Assembly (NCBI RefSeq): GCF_902859625.1
Contig: NZ_CADIJX010000002.1
Location: 124,001-188,000 of the forward strand
Direction: 5' to 3'
Length of the DNA stretch: 64,000 nt
Origin: Achromobacter pestifer
GTDB taxonomy: Bacteria > Pseudomonadota > Gammaproteobacteria > Burkholderiales > Burkholderiaceae_B
Part shown: positions 16,765-28,000 of the stretch, piece after piece
Layout: every line of letters begins with the position of its first letter
Position numbering within the stretch: the first letter of the stretch is position 1
Notes under the pieces: generated by a model
The model's input: only the letters and a program-made list of their open reading frames with translations
What the model was told of the DNA's origin: nothing
Database searches by the model: none
Position numbers and translations under genes: made by a program

Positions 16765-17442
16765 ATGAGCGGCGCCTTCACGGGACGCGGCGTGGCGCTG
16801 CGCGCCTGTCTGGCCTTGGGCCTGTTTACGCTGACGCCGGCCCGCGCGGAACCGCCGCCCAAACCCGTTGCCTTCGCCATCGCGGCGCAGCCCTTGGCAC
16901 AGGCGCTGGTCGAGTACAGCCTGGTCAGCGGGTTGACCGTGTTGGTGGACAGCGCGCTGACCGCAGGCAGGCAAGCTCCCGCGGTGGTGGGCAACTACAC
17001 GCCAGGCGATGCCCTGCGCAAACTGCTGGCAGGGTCGCCGCTGGCAATCCGCTATGCCAGTTCCCAATCGTTCACGCTGGTCTCCACGCTGGATGATGCG
17101 GCGGCGGGGGGGGCGACATCCGGCAAGCGGTTGCGCGATACGCCATACGCCGCCGTGGTGCAGGGTGCGCTGAAACGTGCATTGTGCAAGGCGACGGGTA
17201 CGCAGCCGGGTAGTTATCGCGCGCTGGTGCAGTTGTGGTTCGACAAGACCTGGCGGGTCAGCCGGGTCGGTTGGGTGGCAACGACCGGATCCGCGGGTTT
17301 GGACGGCAACTTGGAGGCGGCGTTGCGTGGCGTGGTGATCGGCCCCTTGCCGGCGGGCATGCCGCAGCCGTTGACGGTGCTGCTTGAGCCTCGTAGTGCG
17401 GCCGAATGTGCTGCCGATTCGGGAGCGGGCCGTGCAGGATAG
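16765..17442 (+). CDS. STN-domain signalling protein without receptor barrel (VreA-like)
   Basis: A 225-residue exported protein: signal peptide at about 1-29 (ACLALGLFTLTPARA), then an STN domain at about 33-110 (FAIAAQPLAQALVEYSLVSG; GDALRKLLAGSPLAIRY) as in TonB-dependent transducers and secretins. The outer-membrane barrel of FecA-type receptors is absent. Instead residues about 125-213 resemble a TonB C-terminal domain and resemble the TonB encoded at 36237-36950 (shared pattern: Y-x5-AL, LW, RV, GSxxxD, AALR, MP). It overlaps the sigma-factor start, as expected for a signalling triad. No strong Shine-Dalgarno precedes the ATG. By analogy with VreA of the PUMA3 system it carries a periplasmic signal to the anti-sigma factor. 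Confidence 0.82.
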   Translation: MSGAFTGRGVALRACLALGLFTLTPARAEPPPKPVAFAIAAQPLAQALVEYSLVSGLTVLVDSALTAGRQAPAVVGNYTPGDALRKLLAGSPLAIRYASSQSFTLVSTLDDAAAGGATSGKRLRDTPYAAVVQGALKRALCKATGTQPGSYRALVQLWFDKTWRVSRVGWVATTGSAGLDGNLEAALRGVVIGPLPAGMPQPLTVLLEPRSAAECAADSGAGRAG

Positions 17443-18007
17443 CAAACCGGAATCGTCGTTGCGGTCCCTGTTCCTGGAACGTTACAACGACTTCCGGACT
17501 CAGCTCAAGCGGCGGCTGGGGTCGGACGACCTGGCGCACGACGCCATGCAGGAAGCCTTTTTGAAGGTCAATGATCTACCTGCCAGTTCGTCGATCCAGC
17601 AGCCCGCGGCCTATCTGTTCCGTGTCGCCCTGAACATCGCCGAAGACCAGCGGCGCAGGGACTCCCGCTTGTTGACGGGCGTGGAGATCAGCGAATTGAT
17701 CCACCTCACGGACGAGGCAGCGGACCCCGCGCGCATTGCGCAGGGCCGCAGTCAGGTCGGTGCTTTTCAGCGCGCGCTGCGTAAATTACCCGAACGCACG
17801 CAGCAGATGCTGCTGGCCGCGCGCGTGCACGAATTGCCTCACGCCGAGATTGCGCGGCGCTATGGGGTGTCGGAACGCATCGTCTCCAAAGAACTCAAGC
17901 GCGCGCTGGAACACTGTGCGCGGGAACTGCACGTGGCGGGTAACTGGGCGGGCAATGCAGCCGAGCCCGGCCAGACCTCGGGCCAGGACGAAGAACCATG
18001 GCGCTGA
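17432..18007 (+). CDS. ECF RNA polymerase sigma factor (FecI/VreI-like)
   Basis: A 191-residue ECF sigma factor. Region 2 is seen at about 10-75 (LFLERYNDFRTQLKRRLGSD, then AHDAMQEAFLKV and AAYLFRVALNIAEDQRRR). Region 4 is at about 115-165 (ALRKLPERTQQMLLAARVHE, then EIARRYGVSERIVSKELKRA). The start is set at GTG 17432 because GGGAG lies six bases upstream; an upstream in-frame start at 17384 is possible. It overlaps the STN gene by 11 bases and the anti-sigma gene by 10, so the three are translationally coupled. It is expected to transcribe the exoprotein/TpsB/ExbBD-TonB genes downstream. Confidence 0.9.
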   Translation: MQDSKPESSLRSLFLERYNDFRTQLKRRLGSDDLAHDAMQEAFLKVNDLPASSSIQQPAAYLFRVALNIAEDQRRRDSRLLTGVEISELIHLTDEAADPARIAQGRSQVGAFQRALRKLPERTQQMLLAARVHELPHAEIARRYGVSERIVSKELKRALEHCARELHVAGNWAGNAAEPGQTSGQDEEPWR

Positions 18008-18966
18008 CGATGATCATGCCCGGAAATAACAAGAACCAAGACGGCGCCGCGCGCGAAGCGCGGACCTGGCTACTGACGCTGACGTCGGGCCGCGCCACCG
18101 AGGCCGATGCCCAGGCGTTTCGCGATTGGCTGCGCGGTGATCCACGGCATCAGACTGCCTTTGACCAGCAAAAGCAGTTGTGGCACGACCTGGGGCCTGC
18201 TGTGTTGGAGGTGGCGGCGGAAAGCGCACGCAAGCGCGCGCGCCAGTCTGTCCTGACCGGGCGACGGGCGTTCCTGGGCGGTGCGTTGGCGGCGTCGGCG
18301 GCCTATCTGGCGTTCAAGCCTCCGCTGGGTCTGTGGCCCAGTCTGGATACGCTGGGCGCGGATTACTACACGGCGGCGGGCGAACAGCGGCGCGTGTCGC
18401 TGGCCAACGCGGTGGAGGTCGAAATGAATACGCTGACGCGCATCAACGTCAGCGCCGGCAACGACGGCTCGGTCATCGAGCTGGCCGAAGGGGAAGCCGA
18501 AATCCGCAGCGGAGCCACGGCCGCCGTGGTGGTGGCGGGCAAGGGCCGCATTACGGCCCGGGATGCCACGTTCAACCTGCGCTATATCGGCGGCGAGACC
18601 CGGCTGTGCTGCCTGTCTGGCGCGCTGCGTCTGGTGCACGCGCAAGGGGTGTTCGACGTGGTGGCCAACCGCGAGTTGCGCTACGACGATGCGCGAGTGA
18701 TGCCGCCGGTTCGGGTCGACCCGGCGGTTGTGACCGCATGGCGCCAGGGTTGGCTGGTGTTCGAGCAACAGCCGTTGGCGCAGGTGGTGGACGAGCTGAA
18801 CCGCTACCGGCGCGGACGCCTGGTGTTGATGAACGAACAACTGGGCAGGCGGCTGGTGCAGGCGCGCTTTTCATTGGCGCAGGTGGCTGATGCCGAACGC
18901 CTGATCCGCGACGCTTATGGCGCCCGTGTGACACATCTTCCCGCGGGTGTCGTCCTGCTGTCATAG
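17998..18966 (+). CDS. FecR-family anti-sigma factor / sigma regulator (VreR-like)
   Basis: A 322-residue FecR-type protein. The cytoplasmic sigma-binding N-terminus at about 15-60 has the conserved tryptophans (ARTWLLTLTSG, FRDWLRGD and QKQLWHDL). One membrane segment at about 90-106 (FLGGALAASAAYLAF) follows, then the periplasmic FecR domain (AGEQRRVSLANAVEVEMN; VIELAEGEAEI) and a C-terminal STN-like domain (LAQVVDELNRYRRGRLVL). It starts inside the sigma-factor stop region (10-base overlap). Known role of the family: it holds the sigma factor inactive until the periplasmic STN partner signals, often through stepwise proteolysis. Confidence 0.9.
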   Translation: MALTMIMPGNNKNQDGAAREARTWLLTLTSGRATEADAQAFRDWLRGDPRHQTAFDQQKQLWHDLGPAVLEVAAESARKRARQSVLTGRRAFLGGALAASAAYLAFKPPLGLWPSLDTLGADYYTAAGEQRRVSLANAVEVEMNTLTRINVSAGNDGSVIELAEGEAEIRSGATAAVVVAGKGRITARDATFNLRYIGGETRLCCLSGALRLVHAQGVFDVVANRELRYDDARVMPPVRVDPAVVTAWRQGWLVFEQQPLAQVVDELNRYRRGRLVLMNEQLGRRLVQARFSLAQVADAERLIRDAYGARVTHLPAGVVLLS

Positions 18967-19086
18967 AAGCGTTCCGCCCTGGCGTCTTGATGAATTATTT
19001 GTGACAGGGTTCTGGTCGGCATTTTTCCATCCGTCTGTCTTGTTCTAGGTGACGAACACGCGCGATTGGAACAAGGGATGGCGATC

Positions 19087-22000
19087 ATGCAGGCAGGGAT
19101 GTCGGAAATGGGCGGTAAGAGAAACACGGTGCGCACGCCAAGGCGCGGGCGCCCAAACTGGCGTCCGACGCCGCTGTCGCAGGCGGTGACGGCGTTGTTG
19201 ATCGCCGGTAGCGCGACCGGCGCCGCGCAAGCGCAGTCGCGCGCTTTCAGCCCTGGCTGGTTTTCCGACAAGAATGCCGTGCAGTCCACCGCGCAACGCA
19301 CGGGACGGATGCCGGATGGCAGCATGGCCGGCATCGGCAGCGCGGCGCGTCAGCAGGCGCAATCGCGTCAACAGTTGCAGCGTTCGCTGGACAACCTGAA
19401 CCGCACGGCGGCGGCGGTGGCCGCGCAGCAGGCGGCGCAGGCGGCAGCGCGCGCGGCCGCGGCAGCCAACGGCGGGAGCGTGCCCGACGGCTTGGTGGAA
19501 GGCGGCTTGTGGGCTGCCGAGGGCGGTTTGGCGAAATGGGAAGGCGCCAAGGCGGCCACGCCCAGCGTCGAGAATGGCCGCCAGGTCGTGACCATCGAGC
19601 AGACGCAGTCGCGTGCGATCCTGAATTGGGACACGTTCAACGTGGGCCGCAACACGACCGTGCAATTCAAGCAAGGTGCGGACGACGCGGTGCTGAACCG
19701 CGTGGTGGGCGCATCGGCCAAGCCCAGCCAGATCCAGGGGGCGATCAAGGCCGACGGCACGGTGATGGTGGTGAACCAGAACGGCGTGATCTTCACTGGC
19801 ACCAGCCAGGTGAATGTGCGCAATCTGGTGGCGGCGGCCGGCACGGTCACGGACGCGCAATTCCGCGACAAGGGGCTGTACGCCGACAATGGCGCGCAAC
19901 CGACGTTCCAGGATGCGCTGGGCCGCGTCGAGGTGCAGGCGGGCGCCCAGATCCGGACGGCGACGCCGGCTACGTCCACCACGGGCGGCGGCTATGTGCT
20001 GCTGTTGGGCAAGGAAACGGCCAACGCGGGCACGATCGACACGCCGGGCGGCCAGGCGCTGCTGGCGGCCGGAGATAGTTTCGTCATCAAGCGCGGCCTG
20101 GGAACGTCGGGCAATCTCGTCTCCACGACCAAGGGCAACGAGGTCACGCCTTTGGGTACGCCGGGCCGGGTTGAGAATACCGGACTGATGCAGGCCGCCC
20201 TGGGCGACGTGACGCTGGCGGGCGGTGATGTGGTGCAGGGCGGGGTGGTGTTGTCCAGCACGTCGGTGGATACGCGCGGAACGGTGCACCTGAACGCATC
20301 GGGCGAGGGCGGCAGGATCACGCTGGCCGAGAACAGCACGACGGCCATCCTGCTGGACCGCAGTGGCGCGCTGGCGCTGGACAGTCAGCGGGACGGCTTG
20401 CGCGTGCCCGTCACGGCACAAACGGACTCGGCCCTGGTGGCTGCCGGCGCCGACCGGCGCGAGCTGTCGCGGGTGGAAATTGGTAGTTCCGGCACGGTGG
20501 ATTTTGCGTCGGGGTCAATCACGCTGGCGACGGGCGGGCAGATTGCCGTGCGGGCAACCCAGCGCAGTCTGGTGCGCGACGGGGCGGTGCTGGACGTGGC
20601 GGGCGCGGTGGGCGTGCCCGTTGCCATGGAAAACAACAACGTCAAGATCAACGTCCAGGGCAATGAGCAGCGCGACGCGCCGATCAACCGGGACAGCGGC
20701 AAGCTCAACAGCAACGACGTCTGGGTGGACGCGCGGGATCTCGTCCTGGTGCCCGCAGGCACCAACGGCTATGCGACCGACCGCTGGTACACGGCGGGCG
20801 GCTTGCTGGAAGTCAGCGGTTATCTGGGCACGCAAGGGCACGCCATCAATGAATGGATGGCACAGGGCGGCAACGTGGAGTTCGCAGGCGGCGATGTCGT
20901 GACGCGCGCCGGTTCGTTGATCAACGTGTCGGGCGGCACGCTGGATGTGCAGGACGGCAAGATCCAGCAGACGTGGCTGCGTGGCGTGGACGGCAGGCTG
21001 TACGACGTGTCGCGCGCGCCCGGCGACCTGGCTTATACCGGGCTGTACAAAGGGTACGAGGCGCAAAGCGAACGCTGGGGCCAGACCCGTTATTTCTATA
21101 ACCCGCTGATCGCGCCGCGTGAACGTTTCGAGACCGGCTACACGGTCGGCCGCGACGCGGGCCGCTTGGTCATTGGCACCAAGAGCGCGGTGCTGGAGGG
21201 CGAACTGGTCGGCCTGACCTATCAGGGAGACCGCCAGAACGCCGCCGCGCAAGCCGGCCTGGATGGCTATCAGCAGTCGCAACGGGCGGTGGCGCGTGGC
21301 GCGCAGCTGGTCGTGGGCACGTATACGCCTTATTACGCCAAGGCCACGGGCGCGCTGCAATATGCGCTGGGGCGGTCGGAAGACACGATCCAGCAGGTAT
21401 TGCTGTCTGATCGCGTGGCGGCCATCGCGGCCGGCCTGGACTTGGGTACGGCGCTGCCCGAAGACCGCGCGGGCATCCTGCAATTGGACACGGCGCGGTT
21501 GAACGGCTTCGGGCTGGGCGCCGTCAAGATCGCCGCGAATGAGATTGCCGTGCAGTCCGACCTGGCCGTGACGCCTGGGGGGGACATCACGCTGTTCGCG
21601 AACAAGGTGGCGGTGGATGCGAACCTGACGGCGCGCGCCGGCAGCATTCGCTTGGGCAACGTGCTGAATCAGATCTCGCCGTCGGGCATGATCGATGCCA
21701 GTATCGGTGTTCCCGGCGAAGCGGCGACGCTGACGCTGAGTGCGCGCACCCGGCTGGATGCAACGGGGCTGTGGTCGAATCTGGCCATGTCGCCCGAGCA
21801 GATCAACGGCATGGCATATCTGAATGGCGGCACGGTGTCGCTGCGCGGCAGCGGTGATGTCCTGCTGGATGCCGGCAGCGTGATCGACGTCGGGTCCGGC
21901 GCGGCGCTGCGCGGCAAAGGCAAGGTGACGGGCGGCAAGGGCGGCAGCGTGACGGTGGAGACCGTTGCCGCGGGGACCGAGGCCGGGGGCCGGCTGGCCC

Positions 22001-25000
22001 TGGGCGCCGAGCTGCGCGGTTATGGCGTGGAGGGCGGCGGCACCCTGTCGGTGGCGGCAGGCAAGGTCGTGCTGGGAGACCGCCAGGCCGACGATGGCCA
22101 GGAGGTGCTGACGCTTGCGGCGCCGTTCTTCCAGCAAGGTTTTTCACGCTACGAAGTGACTGGACGCGATGGCTTGACCGTGGCGGAGGGGGCGCGCATT
22201 GAGGTGTTGATGCCGGTCTATCGGCCAGTGTCGGGCGCTGCCGGGCGGCCGTCTGGCACGGATCCGTCGGCCGCCATGGAAGTCTGGCTGCCGCCGGTCT
22301 ATCAACATGATCCCGTTGCAGGGACCGTGACGCGCCGCAAGGGCGCCAGCCTGTCGTTGCAAGGCGGCCGCGCCATCTCGGCTGCTGGCCGTGAGGCCAA
22401 TGCGGTATTGATGATTGGTCAGGACGCGCACGTCAGCGTGGACCCGGGGCAAGCGATCCAGTTGCGTGGCGAAGGACAGATCACGGTGCTGGGTGCGTTG
22501 ACCGCGCCGGGTGGCAAGATCGATATCCGTCAGCTGCGTCTGGGCGAGATGGATATGGCCGAGTCCGGGGAGATCGCCGAAGGCATGGTGCACAACCGGT
22601 CGATCTGGATCGGAGAGCAGGCCGTGCTGAACGTGGCCGGCCAGGCGGAAACGGGGATGGATACGCAGGGCCGCCGCTACGGCGTGGCGGATGCGGGCGG
22701 CGTCATCGTGGTTGGCGGTGAGATCAATCACGACCGCGCGACGGCGACCTCCGCCGACGCCTATGTGATCGTGCGCCCGGGCGCCGTGCTGGACGCATCG
22801 GGCGCGGGAGCCACCGTGGATGTGAACGGGGTGGGCCCGGTGCAACTGAGCCGCGATGGCGGCCGCATTTCGCTCAGCTCGTATAACGGACTGCATCTGG
22901 ATGGCACGTTCCTGGCGCGCGCAGGGGGCGCGAATGCGTCTGGCGGCACCCTGGATATCGCGCTGGAAACGCCGCTGTACCGAACCTGGGGCGAAGGCGT
23001 CGCAGGCGTGGACGTGCAGGTGCCGCGTGAACTGGTGTTGGCGGCAGGCGCGGGCAATGCCCTGGGCGCCGACCTGAAGCCCGGCGACGCGGCCGACGGC
23101 CTGCGTTACGGACAGACCCGCCTGGATGCCACGCGCTTGCTGGCCGGTGGCGGCTTCGACCATCTAGGGCTGCTGTCCAATGGCCTGATGTCTTTCGACG
23201 GCGACGTGGACATTGCCGTGGCGCAAAGCCTGCGTCTGTACGCGGGCGCATTCTCGCTGGCGCCAGGGGCGGACGTTCTGACGCGCGTGAACCTGGCGGC
23301 GTCGTATGTGCGCCTGTCGGGGCCGGGCAAGTACTACGCCACCAATGGCGTGCTGCGGCCGCGCGTGTTGTTCGGCGATGCGCCCGATGTCGGCGAAGGC
23401 GCGTTCACGGTGCGTGCCGGCAATCTGCTGGAGGTCGGCAACAGCCTGTCCTTCGGCACGCAAGGCACCATCAACCGCAGCGTGGGCGGCGCGCTGGCCG
23501 TCGCCCGAACCGGCTTTGACCAGGTGACGCTGGACAGCGGCGGCGATATGCGTTTTCTGGCGCAGAACGATAACGAGCCGCGCACGCGATTGTGGACGCG
23601 GGGGGATCTGGATCTGATCGCCGCGCAGCTGTATCCGACCACGGGTGCAGAGGCGGAACTGCTGGCGGGTTACACGCACAATCCCGCGTCTGGCATTTAT
23701 TTCTACGATCCGGCGCGCAAGCTGCGAATCGCCCGCCACGACGGCGCATCCGCATCGATGCCCGCCATGCCTTATTCGGCGTTCGGCACGCTGCGTCTGG
23801 CGGCCGCCAACGTGGAGCAGGGCGGTGTGTTGCGCGCGCCGCTGGGCGTGATCGTGCTGGGTGATATGGGCGCATTGATGGGCACGGAGCGCCTGGCGTT
23901 GTTGCCGGGAAGCGTGACGTCCGTCAGTGGCGCCGGTCTGTTCATGCCATATGGCGGCACGACCGATGGCGTGTCGTACAAGTTCAACGGCGCAGAGGTG
24001 TCGTTGATGGGCGTGGGCGGCGGGCGGGGGGATGGCCAAGGCGCGTCGTTGCGCACGGGCATCACGCTGGGGTTCCGTGACGTGGACGCCTTGCCGGGAT
24101 CGCTGCTGGACTTGTCCGGCGGCGGTGAATTGACGGGGGCGGGCTTTGTGTCTGGTCGTGGCGGCTCGACTGACGCGCGCTATTCCCCGTTGGTGCGGAT
24201 GAATCCCACCGGCGGATTCACCTTGCCGGGCCTGGCCGGAAATCCGGTTTACGCCATCGTACCGGGGGCGCAGGCGGCATACGCACCGGTGGGTGGCGAG
24301 GCGGGCGCGTCGGCACCGGGCGTGGGGCAGCAAATCACGCTCGGCGCGGGCGTGCCCGGGCTGCCGGCGGGGACTTACACGTTGATGCCGTCGACCTATG
24401 CACTACTGCCCGGCGCGTTCCGCGTTGAAATCAATGGTGGTGCGACGGCGGGGGCGGGCACGACGCCGATGCGGATGCGCAACCAGTCATGGGCGGCCAG
24501 CGGCACACTGTCCACCGCAGGCACGGGCGTGGTGAATAGCCTGGCCAGCTCGGTGATTCTGACGTCGGCGGATGTGCTGCGCACCTACTCGCAATACAAC
24601 GAGATGAGCTACGCCAGCTTTGTGCGGGCGGACGCCGTGACGCGCGGCGTGCCTCGCGCCATGTTGCCCGCCGACGCCCGCACCTTGCGCCTGGCGATTC
24701 ATCCGGGCTCCCAGGATGGGCAATCGCTTAGCTTCGAGGGCTTGGCGGACTTCAAGGCGGCTCAGGGCGGCTTTGGCGGCACGGCGGCGGTGAGTGGCGG
24801 CAGCAACACGGTCGAGGTGCTGGCGCCGGGCCAGGCGCCCACGGCAGGTTTTTCGGGCGTGTCGATGCACGCGGATGCGTTAGCCGCGCTGGGCGCCAGC
24901 CGCCTGGTGATCGGCGCGCTGCCGGTGGTGATCTATGGGCAGGGCGGGCGCTTCTACACCTTCCAGGGCAGCGTCAATCGGGTAGTGCTGCGTGCGGGTG

Positions 25001-28000
25001 CGCAATTGACGGCGCCGGAGGTGTTGATCTCGTCTCAGGCGATCGAGATCGAAGCGGGCGCCGGCATATCGACGTTGGGCCGTGGTGCGCCGTCAGTGGA
25101 TTCGACCAACGGCTATGCCTTCCAACCGGGTAGCGCGGGATTGCTGGCCGTATCCAATGGCCGCCTGGACGTGCTGGCGCCCGACGCGCAGGCCACGGGT
25201 GAAATCCGCATCGGCACGTGTGCCGCGCAGCCGTGCCAGGGCGTGACGCGCCTGTACTCCGAAGGCACGATCGCCGCCGCGACCAATGGCACCTTCGACT
25301 TGGGCGAACAGGTGCAGTACGGCACCCGCAATCTGGCGCTGGCGGTCGGGGCGGTGAACGTGGGGACAAGCGCTGCCTTGGAGCAAGCCGCCGCGCGCGG
25401 TGTTCTGCCCAATGGGTTGGCGCTGAATCAGGACATCCTGAGCCGTCTGTTGCGCGGCGATACCAGCGCTGGCGCCCCCGCGCTGGAAGTGTTGACGTTG
25501 ACCGCGCGCGAGGCCATGAATTTCTATGGCACCGTGGCGCTGGACACGCGCGATCCCATCACGGGCAAGTACAGCCTGGCCACGCTGGCGTTGGGCACGC
25601 CGGCTATTTATGGATATGGGGATGCGGCCGACGAGGCCAGCATCCGTACGCAGAACCTGATCTGGAATGGCGCGACGCAGGCGCCGGGCTCGGTGGCCAC
25701 GGGCGGCGCGGGCACGGGCAAGGGCGTGTTGCGCATCGATGCCGAACGGATCGAGTTTGGCTATGGGCAGGGCGCCCAGCCTAGCGGCCTGGATGACAAC
25801 GCCAGGCTGACGCTGGGCTTTTCTACGGTGAACCTGAACGCCAGCGACCGCATCACGGCCAACCATCGCGGCAGCCTTGCCGTCTATGAATCGCAAGGCG
25901 CTTTCGATAGCGGCACGGGCTATGCGTACAGCGGTGGCAATCTCAATCTGAGCACGCCATTGCTGACGGGCCAGGCGGGTTCCGTCAACCGCATCACGGC
26001 GGGCGGTGATGTCCGTGTCATGGCCATGCCAGGCGCATCTGGCGTGCCGGCGGCCTCGGTACAGGACCTGGGCGCGGAACTGAGCCTGTCCGGCGCGAAC
26101 GTTCGGGTCGACGGCTTGGTGGCGCTGCCCAGTGGCAAGCTGACGCTACAGGGGCGTGACAGCGTGCTGTTGTCGGGCGCGTCGCACGTGGATCTGTCTG
26201 GCCGCGCGATTGCGTTCAACGACGTGCTGCGCTACAGCTGGGGCGGCGACCTGACGCTGGAAAGCAGCCAGGGCAGCATTCGTCAAGAAGCCGGCGCGCT
26301 GATTGATCTGTCGGCGCAGCAGAACGATGCGGGCAGCCTGCGGGCAACGGCGCTGTCAGCTGGCGCTGGCGTGGTGGACTTGCAAGGCCGCATCGTGGGC
26401 ACTAGCTCGGGCCACTACGACGCTGGCGGCACCGCCGTGCCCTACCGGGCGGGCAGCGTGGATATCCGTGCCCAGCACCTGGGAGCGCCCGGGGCGCTGA
26501 ATGCGGATTTTGATGCGTTGAACCAGCGCTTGAACGATGGCGGACTGCTGGGCGCACGCAGCTTCCAGATCAAGCAGGGCAGTCTGACGGTGGGCAACGC
26601 GCTGCGTGCCAACGACATCAATCTGTCGATCGACGGCGGCAGCCTGACCGTGGCCGGCGTGGTGGACGCCAGCGGTGAGCGTGTGGGCCGCATCCGGCTG
26701 GCGGCGCGCGATGGGCTGACCCTGGCGTCAACCGCCGTGCTCGATGCGCACGGCACCGTGCTGCGCGTGGACAGCTATGGAAAGATCATCGACGCGCCCA
26801 ACCGCGCCGTGGTGGAACTGAATTCCGGCCGGGGCACGCTGACCTTGGCCAGCGGTTCGCGCATCGACCTGCGCCACGGCACGTCGGCCACGCCGGGCAC
26901 TGCGGCAGGACAGCATGATGGCGCGGCACGTGGCACGCTGGATCTGTTGGCGCCGCGTATCGACGCAACGGGCAATGCCGGGATCAATGGGGGGGACGTT
27001 GCCGGCTCCGCCGCTACCTACGGTGATATCGCGATTGACGCGCGCGGGCCGATCGTGATCGACGGCGCCAAGTCCATCGCACTTGTTGCCACGCAGCGGT
27101 ACGACGATGCCCGACCGGGCGACCCGGCAGACCGGACCAGCGGCCGCGACTACCAGATCATCGATCAGGCCTACCTGGACGCGAAGCACCGCGACAGCAC
27201 CACGTTCATGCGCCAGGCGCTTGCCAACGGCAATCTGATGGACGGCAAGTTGGCGGGCCTGAACAACGCAACGTATCGCGAGGTGTTCCACCTGCGGCCG
27301 GGCGTGGAAATCGTCAGCAAGACCGCCGATGGCGACCTGGTGGTGCAGGGCGATCTGGATCTGTCGCGCTATCGCTATGCGAGCGTGAATCCGCGCACGC
27401 CGATGACGTCTGCCTACGGCTCGGGCGAAGCCGGCGCATTGACGTTGCGCGCCAAGGGAAACCTGGACATCTACGGCAGCATCAACGACGGCTTCGCGCC
27501 GCCGCAGCCGACGCCGGACGACGAGAACGGCTGGATCCTGACGCCCGGCGCACAACCCTTTGGGGGTGATGTGGTGTTGCCGCGTGGCGGCGTGGTGCTG
27601 GCTGCGGGCACGGAGTTTCCGGGTGGCAAGACGCTGAACTATCCCTTGCCCTTGCAGGCGACGAAGCTGGCGGCAGGCACGCGCTTGCCGGTGGAGGCCG
27701 CGCTGGACCAGGTGCTGTCGTTGGCCGCGGGCACGGTGCTGTCGGGCGACGTGCGCGATACATCAGGCCAGCTGCTGTATGCCGCAGGCAGCGTCCTCAA
27801 GCAAGCGGTGGACTTGCCCGCCGGCACCCGTTTGGGCGCCGGCACGGTGTTGACCAGCGGCACGTCCATGATGGCGTTCACGTGGCCGGCAAACGTCGCT
27901 TTGCCCAATCTACACACCACGCAAGGCTATGAGCCCAACGTACTGCTGACGGGCAGCGACATCACGCTCAAGCAAGGCGCGTTCATTCCGTCGCAAACCA

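Noticed and set aside
16765..18966. Classical iron or haem uptake system (FecIRA type)
   Set aside because: The STN protein lacks a barrel and no TonB-dependent receptor is present in the window; neighbours are TPS and Ton genes, so the PUMA3-like reading fits better.
18967..19086. An exact ECF sigma promoter upstream of the giant exoprotein
   Set aside because: Elements such as GTGACA and CCGTCTG are present but their spacing does not fit a -35/-10 pair that I can defend.
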